This document shows positions 1 to 5,644 of a stretch of DNA of 16,460 nt, piece by piece. The notes below the pieces were generated by a model. It did no database searches. It saw only the letters and a program-made list of their open reading frames with translations, and had not been told where the DNA came from. Position 1 is the stretch's first letter; each line of letters opens with the position of its first letter. The DNA comes from JAVBPP01 sp031549535 (GTDB lineage: Bacteria > Bacillota > Clostridia > Oscillospirales > Acutalibacteraceae), in the NCBI GenBank assembly GCA_031549535.1, contig JAVBPP010000079.1, positions 1-16,460 on the forward strand. Reading direction: 5' to 3'. The position numbers and the translations under genes were made by a program.

Positions 1-2026
1 ATGGTGGGGCTGGTTTGACAGTAACGGTACAGGTTGCAACTATCTTGCCGTCAATTTTACTGGTAGCGGTGATTTTTGCGGTTCCGGCTTTTAAAGCGGT
101 AACTTTACCTGTTGAATTGACAGTTGCCACGGTTTTATCACTGGATGAAAATGTAAAATAATGGTTGTAGCGGTAAGTGGCGTTTGTGGGGGTTGCTATG
201 AGCGAAAGCGAAAAAGTTTCCTTCACACCAAGTGTGCTGGAACTTCGGTTGAATTTTGTTGAGGTCATGTTTTTTGGTGTCAAAGCGGAAAACTTAACGA
301 CACTGTTCTCCATTGTCTCTTTTTCCCATTTGACATAACTTTCAGCAGCAGTGGAGCGGTAGCCTTTAATTGTGAATGGAGTTGGCTCAAAACCGCCGTC
401 ATAACCAAAGGCCCAGGCGTCAATACTTGTTACACTGCTTGGGATAACAACTTCTTTTAATTGTGTACAACCAAAAAAAGCTTTCCAACCGATTTCGGTA
501 ACGCCTTCTTCAATAGTTACCTTTTTTAATGCGGTACAACGGGTAAAGGCTCCCGAAACTTGATACGGCAGCAGACGCTTTACGTTTCCGGGAATCACAA
601 TTTCTGTTAGCTTTGTACAGTCAAAAAATGCGCCACCGCCAATTGTGACAACGCCTTTGCCGATAGTGACATTTGTCAGTCCGCTGCAACCGGCAAAAGC
701 CAGTTCCGGGATTTCTTTTATACTGTTAGGAAACGTTACGCTTGTCAATTGTTCCTGATCCAAGAAAGCGCCTCCGGAAATTGCTTTTGTGTCCGCTTTC
801 AATGACAGTGCGCCCTTCATCGTTCCGTTGCTGGCGCAAGCAATCTTGTTCACATAAACCACACCCGCAGGCTGATTTTTTAGCCATTTTGTAGCTTCAA
901 ATGCACCCATACCAATTGTTTGTACACTGGTGGGAATGACGATTTCCGACAAATTTTCATAATATGAAAAAGCCCAGCGATTGATTTCAGCAACGCCATT
1001 GCCCAAGACAATCTTTTTTAAGCTATTGCCGTTTCCCAAGTCACCCACACATTTCACACTGCCGGGGATAGAAAGCTCTATGAGATTTTTACATCCGGAA
1101 AATGTGTGATTAGCTATTTTTTCTATCCCGTTAACTAAGGTTACTTTTTTTAACGCTGTACATTCTGAAAAAGCTCCTTCGCTCCCATAACCATTCTGGA
1201 TTTCTTTTACATTCCCGGGGATTCGGATTTCTGCTAGCTTTGTACACTCTGAGAATGCACCGCCTTCTATTACGGATACCCCGGTACCAATTGTAACCTT
1301 GGTCAATCCGCTGCAACCCAGAAATGCACTTTCACCGATTTTCTTTACACTATTCGGGATACTTACCGATGTTAACTGCTTTTGACCATAAAAAGCGCTA
1401 CCGGCAATTGCCTTTGTATCGGTTTTTATTGTCAAAGTACCTTTTGCTGTTCCGCTGTATGCACAGGCTATATTATTAATATAAACCACGCCCGCAGGTT
1501 GGTTTGCCAGCCAGGGAGTTTCTGCAAAGGCATTGTTTCCCAAATTCGTCACGCTGGCAGGAATTTTAATTTCTGTTAACTTGGAGCAGCCCTGAAAAAC
1601 CTCATTGCCAATTTCTGAAACGCCGTTTCCCATCGTTACCTTTGTTAAGCTAGTACAATTAAAAAATGCTCTGTTATGAATGATTTTTACACTGCCGGGG
1701 ATTACAATTTCAGATAGCCTCCAATCGTCCATAAAAGCGCCATAATCAATACTGGTAACCGGCTTTCCCGCAACGCTTGCAGGAATTGTTGCTTTTGAGC
1801 CGGAGCCGACATAACCGACAACTTGGAGTTCCTTTTTGTTTACGATGCGATTGTAATTTGCGTCATAGTCATATGGATAGTCGTAACTAAAACTGCCAGA
1901 GGTAAACTGCGTTTCCTCATATGCAACCACGGCTTGCCCGCTCACCGCCGCAAACACTTGCACCGGAAAAACCCCAATACACAAAACTAACGCCAGGAAT
2001 AAACATGCAATCCGTCCCCTTTTCAA
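1..2026 (-). CDS. Secreted BspA-like leucine-rich-repeat surface protein with Big_2 domain (partial, C-terminus beyond left edge)
   Basis: An uninterrupted minus-strand frame of 675 codons runs off the left edge. The start is a TTG at 2026-2024, 7 nt after an AAGGTGG ribosome binding site at 2040-2034; no ATG fits. Residues 1-26 form a signal peptide (MKRGR, then a hydrophobic core ending VQVFA), so the protein is exported. Residues 80-570 are LRR_5/BspA-type repeats of about 22-24 residues with the pattern L-x-x-I-x-I-P-x-S-V-x-x-I-G-x-x-A-F-x-x-C. A capping segment (GYRSTAAESYV) closes the array. Residues about 595-672 form a bacterial Ig-like Big_2 fold (SSSDKTVATV, then GKVTALKAGTAKITAT). 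The repeat array contains a 209-residue internal duplication. Such proteins are usually cell-surface adhesins or host- and glycan-interaction proteins; the ligand here is unknown. More Ig-like or wall-anchoring domains may lie beyond the edge. The family call is firm and the function is inferred. Confidence 0.9.
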   Translation of the reverse strand, partial: MKRGRIACLFLALVLCIGVFPVQVFAAVSGQAVVAYEETQFTSGSFSYDYPYDYDANYNRIVNKKELQVVGYVGSGSKATIPASVAGKPVTSIDYGAFMDDWRLSEIVIPGSVKIIHNRAFFNCTSLTKVTMGNGVSEIGNEVFQGCSKLTEIKIPASVTNLGNNAFAETPWLANQPAGVVYINNIACAYSGTAKGTLTIKTDTKAIAGSAFYGQKQLTSVSIPNSVKKIGESAFLGCSGLTKVTIGTGVSVIEGGAFSECTKLAEIRIPGNVKEIQNGYGSEGAFSECTALKKVTLVNGIEKIANHTFSGCKNLIELSIPGSVKCVGDLGNGNSLKKIVLGNGVAEINRWAFSYYENLSEIVIPTSVQTIGMGAFEATKWLKNQPAGVVYVNKIACASNGTMKGALSLKADTKAISGGAFLDQEQLTSVTFPNSIKEIPELAFAGCSGLTNVTIGKGVVTIGGGAFFDCTKLTEIVIPGNVKRLLPYQVSGAFTRCTALKKVTIEEGVTEIGWKAFFGCTQLKEVVIPSSVTSIDAWAFGYDGGFEPTPFTIKGYRSTAAESYVKWEKETMENSVVKFSALTPKNMTSTKFNRSSSTLGVKETFSLSLIATPTNATYRYNHYFTFSSSDKTVATVNSTGKVTALKAGTAKITATSKIDGKIVATCTVTVKPAPP

Positions 2027-2098
2027 AACAAAACCACCTTTTCTTTTTGTAGCCAAAAAATTTTTCAGCTCATTTTAATTTGAGGGCGTACCCAATCT

Positions 2099-2187
2099 AA
2101 AAAAACACACGCATTCGGCCGACGGAATCCTGGAAGTCCGGCAGAGCCTTCCGACTCCGCGACCGCTATCCTGCCTCACGCGTGCAT
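2099..2187 (-). promoter_or_regulatory. Candidate structured leader element ending in a terminator-like U7 (possible attenuator or riboswitch, class not recognised)
   Basis: This stretch is clearly GC-rich inside an AT-rich leader. Read on the minus strand, ATGCACGC (2187-2180) can pair with GCGTGTGT (2112-2105) over 8 bp, including two G-U pairs, and seven Ts follow (2105-2099). Inside, GGAAG (2152-2148) pairs with CTTCC (2136-2132). The loop of that hairpin contains TCTGCC (2145-2140), which can pair with GGCAGG (2175-2170) as a pseudoknot. It lies 70 nt before the LRR start codon. I could not match it to a riboswitch consensus I know (cobalamin, c-di-GMP-I, TPP, SAM, T-box). The structure is by eye only. 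Confidence 0.35.
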
Positions 2188-2341
2188 GCATCTATATGCG
2201 CAAGTACATATACGAGCAAATCCATTGCCAACAGCTTACTGTATTACCCAAAACAGCTGTGAAAAGAAACTTGTGTTTGTAACAAAAGCGCATTTGAGGT
2301 ATAACCAGATATCCTTAAAATAACCAGGATACAATGTTCTC

Positions 2342-2361
2342 CGAAGCTCCTGGGAGCTTCG
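2342..2361 (-). other. Perfect 9-bp inverted repeat at the predicted 5' end of the LRR transcript
   Basis: The arms CGAAGCTCC (2342-2350) and GGAGCTTCG (2353-2361) are separated by 2 nt, giving a strong stem with an effective 4-nt loop. No U-run follows on either strand, so it does not look like an intrinsic terminator. With transcription predicted to start near 2362 the RNA would begin with this hairpin. 5'-terminal stem-loops are known to protect mRNAs from decay. An alternative is a processing or termination signal at the end of the URO-D transcript. Confidence 0.5.
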
Positions 2362-2368
2362 TGAGGTT

Positions 2369-2396
2369 ATTATACCATAATGTTCCAAGCTTGCAA
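2369..2396 (-). promoter_or_regulatory. Predicted sigma-70 promoter for the LRR gene, with palindrome over the -35
   Basis: On the minus strand TTGCAA (2396-2391), a 16-nt spacer and a perfect TATAAT (2374-2369) form a vegetative promoter. The -35 lies inside the perfect 12-bp palindrome AGCTTGCAAGCT (2388-2399), a plausible operator. The predicted transcription start is near 2362. It lies just after the URO-D gene's stop codon, so it most likely serves the LRR gene 340 bp downstream. Confidence 0.6.
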
Positions 2397-2416
2397 GCTC
2401 TTTTGAACAATTTATA

Positions 2417-3412
2417 TTACGGCATTGGATTCCCATACCGGCACTCCTGAAGCGCCTGCACCATAGCGTCCAGGTTTTCCTGTGGCACATCGGCGGGGAT
2501 GTCGTGGCTTGAGGCGATAAAGCCCCCGCTTTTCCCGAGAATGTCAAAGAGGCTGCGTATATGCGTCCTAATTTCATCCACACTGCCGTGCGGCAGGATG
2601 AAGCAGTTATCCATGCCACCGTAAAGCATGAGCTTACTCCCATACTCTGCGGCGAAACGCGCCGCGTCATTGCCAACGGAATACTGCAACGGGTTAATGC
2701 CGTCTATGCCGTATTCCACAAACAGGGGGAGGATATCCATGACATAGCCGTCCGTGTGGTAAAATACCGGAATGCCGCGCGCGTGGGCACAATGGATGAG
2801 GATTTGCATGGGTTCAAAAACAAAGCGGCGCAGCATTTCTTCTGAGAGCATGGCTCCCCGCGTGCTGCAGATATCGCCGGCAAGGTAGAGCACATCCACA
2901 TCACAGTCTAAAATGCGATTGACTGCACGCAGCAAAACAAGGGAAATGCGCTCACAAAGCTCATCTGCGAGATTCGGATAATCTGCCAGGCTGTAAAACA
3001 GTTGCTCCAGGCCGAGAACACCAAACAAAATTTCGAGGGGGGATGGCACGAGTGCGAATAGTGCTTTATCCGGGTAACGCAGACGGTCGCTGCGGATACC
3101 GAGATAACACGCGGGATTGTCCGGGTCAGGCAAAGGCGCGCTGCGCAGGGGATAGAGATTGCTCGCGCCGTATTGCAACGTCCAGGTAGTTGTGTCATCC
3201 TGCAACTGCCTCGCGTTTTTCGTGATCTCTGAGAAAAAAGGCATATTTATGAAGGTTTCTATGACATCTGCGCCATAGTGGCTGACCCGAAAATTAGCGC
3301 CCAGCTCACGCTCCAGCTGCGCCATACGGCTGCGGTCCATCCAAAAATTAAAGGGCAGGCGATCCGGTGTTTTCCGCGCCAAAGCCAGATGCACACGTTC
3401 TCTCGATGTCAT
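2417..3412 (-). CDS. Uroporphyrinogen decarboxylase (URO-D) superfamily protein, HemE/MtaA-like
   Basis: This 331-residue TIM-barrel protein opens with the family signature MTSRERVHLALARKTPDRLP. It has the conserved barrel-core motif YHTDG (residues 218-222), YGGMD (264-268) and the family's C-terminal SSHDIPADVPQENL loop (301-314). The superfamily includes HemE and the MtaA/MtbA/CmuA corrinoid:CoM-type methyltransferases. The zinc-binding H-x-C pair of the latter is replaced by H-T-D here, and the haem context is absent, so neither activity can be assigned. The start chosen is the ATG at 3412, 8 nt after GGAAAGG; the in-frame GTG at 3430 has no RBS. It is a single gene with no methyltransferase or corrinoid-protein neighbours. 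It diverges from a probable regulator remnant, so it may have been under that regulator's control. Confidence 0.85.
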   Translation of the reverse strand: MTSRERVHLALARKTPDRLPFNFWMDRSRMAQLERELGANFRVSHYGADVIETFINMPFFSEITKNARQLQDDTTTWTLQYGASNLYPLRSAPLPDPDNPACYLGIRSDRLRYPDKALFALVPSPLEILFGVLGLEQLFYSLADYPNLADELCERISLVLLRAVNRILDCDVDVLYLAGDICSTRGAMLSEEMLRRFVFEPMQILIHCAHARGIPVFYHTDGYVMDILPLFVEYGIDGINPLQYSVGNDAARFAAEYGSKLMLYGGMDNCFILPHGSVDEIRTHIRSLFDILGKSGGFIASSHDIPADVPQENLDAMVQALQECRYGNPMP

Positions 3413-3540
3413 TCCAATAATCCTTTCCACGAAGATGATTTATATTTTGGTTGGTTTTCTGATCTGATTATTTCGTGCATAAAATGCAAAGACAAAAAAC
3501 AGTTTGTGTGATATACTTTTTATCAAAGGGAGGGGAACAG
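3413..3540. promoter_or_regulatory. Divergent control region between the URO-D gene and the regulator remnant
   Basis: This 128-bp AT-rich gap contains the inverted repeat TGCAT-AAA-ATGCA (3476-3488), a candidate operator, next to the plus-strand promoter. On the minus strand GGAAAGG (3427-3421) is the RBS of the URO-D gene. I see no clear minus-strand promoter that matches consensus well. Confidence 0.4.
3489..3517 (+). promoter_or_regulatory. Predicted plus-strand promoter of the regulator remnant
   Basis: AAGACA (3489-3494, four of six consensus bases), a 17-nt spacer and TATACT (3512-3517, five of six) stand 24 nt before a strong RBS (GGGAGGGG, 3528-3535) and the ATG at 3541. Spacing and order are right for a working promoter, although the gene it would drive is broken. 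Confidence 0.4.
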
Positions 3541-3591
3541 ATGGATTGGATTAAAAGGATGAATGACGCTATGGAATATTATGTTGTTTTT
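3541..3591 (+). pseudogene. Decayed 5' end of a probable AraC-family regulator gene
   Basis: A good RBS (GGGAGGGG) 5 nt before an ATG is followed by codons reading MDWIKRMNDAMEY. From memory this resembles the first residues of AraC/GyrI-type regulators (M-D-W-I-x-R-L-N-x-A-I-D-Y-I-E-E-N-L). After EY the resemblance stops, and the frame runs into the tsf terminator hairpin and then antisense through tsf. Only about 13-15 codons therefore remain, probably after a deletion. The divergent position beside the URO-D gene is typical of an AraC-type local regulator. The alternative is a chance short frame; the strong RBS and the motif argue against this but do not exclude it. Confidence 0.4.
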
Positions 3592-3606
3592 TCGGAATTA
3601 GTGCGA

Positions 3607-3638
3607 CACCCCTCAGCATTTGAAGATGCTGAGGGGTG
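3607..3638 (-). terminator. Strong hairpin downstream of tsf, probable transcription terminator
   Basis: A perfect 13-bp inverted repeat (3607-3619 with 3626-3638) with a 6-nt loop sits 28 nt past the tsf stop codon, where a terminator for rpsB-tsf is expected. Neither side has the usual U-run: on the minus strand the stem is followed by TCGCACTAATTCC. It may have lost its U-tract, together with the adjacent regulator gene, in a deletion. It could also act as an RNA 3'-end stabiliser. Confidence 0.55.
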
Positions 3639-3666
3639 CTTCATACATAGCTTGTATTTGCGCGGG

Positions 3667-4581
3667 CTACATCATGCTGGCAACTTCTTCTGCGAAGTTG
3701 TCTTCCTTTTTCTGCAGACCCTCGCCCTTGGCAAAGCGGGTAAAGCCGACGACCTGAATGTCAGCGCCCAAATCTTTGGCGACGCTTTCCACATAAGCCT
3801 TCACGGTCAGCTCGTCATCCTTGACAAATGCCTGCTCCAGCAAGCAGTTTTCGGCCAGGAACTTGTTGATTTTACCGGTGATGATGCCTTCTAAAACCTT
3901 TTCGGGCTTGTTAGCCATCTTGGGATCTTCTTTGATTTGTGCAAGCAGGATGCCCTTTTCGTGTTCAATATCTTCAGCCGGGACACTGTCGCGGTTGAGG
4001 TACTGTGGGCTCATTGCGGCGATTTGCATTGCGACATCCTTGCCCATTGCGGTAAACTCCGCTTTATCAGCTGCGGCGCCGGCCTCAAATTGCACCATAA
4101 CGCCGACTGCGCCGCCCATGTGGATATAGGTGGCAACGGTACCTTCAACGCGCGCAAAACGGCGCACCTTGAGGTTTTCACCGATGGAGAGAATTTTATC
4201 CTGCAAATTTTCCTGCACAGTTCTGTCGGAACCGGCAAGCTTTTCATTCAGCAGTGCGTCCACATCTGTAGGATTCACGGTAGCAATTGTTTTCGCGATA
4301 TCCAGCGCAAAGCCCTGGAATTCCGCATTCTTCGCCACAAAGTCTGTCTCGGAGTTGACCTCGACCATCGCGCCGACATTGCCGTCTTGGTATGCAACTA
4401 CAACACCCTCTGCTGCAATTCTGCTGGCCTTTTTCGCCGCGGCGGCAAGGCCCTTTTCGCGCAGAAAGTCAATTGCTTTTTCCATATCGCCGTCAGATTC
4501 CTGCAGCGCTTTTTTACAATCCATCATACCTACGCCGGTTCTTTCGCGCAGGGTTTGTACATCTTTTGCTGTAAATGCCAT
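3667..4581 (-). CDS. tsf: Translation elongation factor Ts (EF-Ts)
   Basis: EF-Ts releases GDP from EF-Tu so that EF-Tu can reload with GTP and aminoacyl-tRNA in the cytoplasm. The 304-residue product has the N-terminal UBA-like module with the signature RTGVGMMDCKKAL (residues 14-26), then the EF-Tu-contacting SETDFVAKN (77-85). Two core subdomains follow (through about residue 215), then a helical segment and the conserved tail QVVGFTRFAKGEGL. The length is normal for Clostridia. The start at 4581 is preceded by GGAAGGG at the right distance. It lies 23 nt after rpsB and is cotranscribed with it. pyrH and frr, which often follow in Firmicutes, are absent here. Confidence 0.98.
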   Translation of the reverse strand: MAFTAKDVQTLRERTGVGMMDCKKALQESDGDMEKAIDFLREKGLAAAAKKASRIAAEGVVVAYQDGNVGAMVEVNSETDFVAKNAEFQGFALDIAKTIATVNPTDVDALLNEKLAGSDRTVQENLQDKILSIGENLKVRRFARVEGTVATYIHMGGAVGVMVQFEAGAAADKAEFTAMGKDVAMQIAAMSPQYLNRDSVPAEDIEHEKGILLAQIKEDPKMANKPEKVLEGIITGKINKFLAENCLLEQAFVKDDELTVKAYVESVAKDLGADIQVVGFTRFAKGEGLQKKEDNFAEEVASMM

Positions 4582-4604
4582 TGTTTTCCCTTCCTATCTC
4601 CGGT

Positions 4605-5354
4605 TTATTCTGCGGCTGCTTCAACGCTTTCTTCCGCTGCGCTTGTTGCGGCAGCTTCTTCTAATCCCTGTTCGCCCTGCCTGCCTTCGATAACGGCGTC
4701 CGCCATAGCGGCGGCAATCAGGCGCACGGCGCGAATCGCGTCGTCATTGCCGGGGATAACTACATCAATTTCATCCGGGTCACAGTTGGTGTCCACGATT
4801 GCAACAATCGGGATGCCCAGCTTCTTCGCTTCTGCCACTGCGATGCGCTCCTTGCGCGGGTCAACAATGAACATAGCCTTGGGCTGGCGCTTCATCTTTG
4901 TGATGCCGCCCATAAACTTCTCCAAACGCTCGATTTCGAGCTTGAGTTTGATGACTTCTTTTTTGGGGAGCAGGTCAAAGGTGCCGTCCGCCTCCATGGC
5001 CTGGAGTTGAGAAAGCCGCTTGATTCTGCGCTGAATGGTTTGGAAGTTGGTGAGCATGCCGCCGAGCCAACGCGCGTTGACAAAAGGCATACCGCAACGG
5101 AGGGCCTCCTCCTTAATGGAGTCCTGCGCCTGCTTTTTGGTGCCGACAAACAGAATTTCATCCCCGTTGGCTGCCATATCGCGGATATAGAGATAGGCCT
5201 CTTCCAACTTTTTTACGGTTTTTTGCAGGTCGATGATGTAGATTCCGTTGCGCTCCGTAAAGATGTAGGGAGCCATTTTCGGATTCCATCTTCTGGTTTG
5301 GTGACCGAAATGGACACCGGACTCGAGCAGTTGCTTCATGGATACCACTGGCAT
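4605..5354 (-). CDS. rpsB: 30S ribosomal protein S2
   Basis: The 249-residue product begins with the S2 hallmark MKQLLESGVHFGHQTRRWNP (residues 6-25) and continues with YIFTERNGIYIIDLQKT. It contains the KKQAQDSI and RWLGGMLTNFQTI blocks and the PRKERIAVAEAKKLGIP/DTNCDPDEIDVVIPGNDDA signature. The last 25 or so residues are an Ala/Glu-rich acidic tail (EEAAATSAAEESVEAAAE), common in Clostridia. S2 joins the small subunit late and bridges to S1-like factors. The start at 5354 follows a perfect AAGGAGG with a 7-nt spacer. It is the first gene of the rpsB-tsf operon and has its own promoter near 5553-5525. Confidence 0.98.
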   Translation of the reverse strand: MPVVSMKQLLESGVHFGHQTRRWNPKMAPYIFTERNGIYIIDLQKTVKKLEEAYLYIRDMAANGDEILFVGTKKQAQDSIKEEALRCGMPFVNARWLGGMLTNFQTIQRRIKRLSQLQAMEADGTFDLLPKKEVIKLKLEIERLEKFMGGITKMKRQPKAMFIVDPRKERIAVAEAKKLGIPIVAIVDTNCDPDEIDVVIPGNDDAIRAVRLIAAAMADAVIEGRQGEQGLEEAAATSAAEESVEAAAE

Positions 5355-5518
5355 AGTTTTTCCTCCTTATTTTGTGCGGCTGAGCAAGCATGCCTGCCTT
5401 GCATGTCATTTCAAGGCGACTTGCGCAAAAGCCGCAAACCTCCGCAGGCGATTGCACCTATAACGGGACAAAGTGGTGTGCCCCGCAGGATCGGATTTTC
5501 GCTCTGCGTGCGTAATGC
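5355..5518 (-). promoter_or_regulatory. 5' leader of rpsB-tsf mRNA, possible autoregulatory region
   Basis: The promoter position predicts a leader of about 164 nt, long for a ribosomal protein gene. It contains short inverted repeats on the minus strand, for example TTGCG...CGCAA and GCAAG...CTTGC in the half nearest the gene. S2 is known to repress its own operon in some bacteria by binding the leader. A conserved S2-binding structure here is only a possibility, and I cannot assign a known leader family. Confidence 0.35.
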
Positions 5519-5524
5519 CGAAAA

Positions 5525-5553
5525 ATTATAGCATAAGCTGCCGCCGATTGCAA
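5525..5553 (-). promoter_or_regulatory. Sigma-70 promoter of the rpsB-tsf operon
   Basis: On the minus strand TTGCAA (5553-5548), exactly 17 nt, and a perfect TATAAT (5530-5525) make a strong vegetative promoter. The start point is expected near 5518. Its position between the acyl-CoA ligase stop and rpsB shows that the two are separate transcription units, with any read-through added. Confidence 0.75.
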
Positions 5554-5644
5554 GTGTTTTTGCCAACATATTTTAACAACTGTGGGCTGCAGCAACCAAG
5601 AAAAGCCGACGGTTCGCATTAGGGAACGAGGGGCAATTGCCGCA

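Larger units (their letters stand above)
2027..2416 (-). other. 390-bp non-coding region upstream of the LRR gene
   Basis: No convincing coding sequence is present; the frames that enter it are extensions of shadows of the neighbouring gene. On the minus strand it holds, in order of transcription, a 12-bp palindrome overlapping a promoter -35, a TATAAT -10, a stem-loop at the predicted transcript start, an AT-rich stretch, a GC-rich foldable element ending in seven Us, and the LRR gene's RBS. It therefore reads as a long 5' untranslated leader of about 335 nt. Nothing in it points to a gene on the plus strand. Confidence 0.55.

Noticed and set aside
2099..2187. SRP RNA, tmRNA, 6S RNA or RNase P RNA identity for the GC-rich element
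   Set aside because: The conserved cores of these RNAs (for example the SRP GGAAGCAG tetraloop region or the tmRNA CCA end) are not present, and the length is wrong for the others.
2236..2676. 146-codon minus-strand frame overlapping the end of the URO-D gene
   Set aside because: It is out of frame with a well-supported family protein, has no RBS or recognisable motif, and has a composition typical of a shadow frame.
3413..3430. GTG start at 3430 for the URO-D gene
   Set aside because: No RBS precedes it, and GGAAAGG for the ATG at 3412 lies inside this stretch.
3937..5010. 357-codon plus-strand frame antisense to tsf and rpsB
   Set aside because: It is Ser/Ala/Cys-rich with no family resemblance and lies opposite two certain genes, so it is a reading-frame shadow caused by codon bias.
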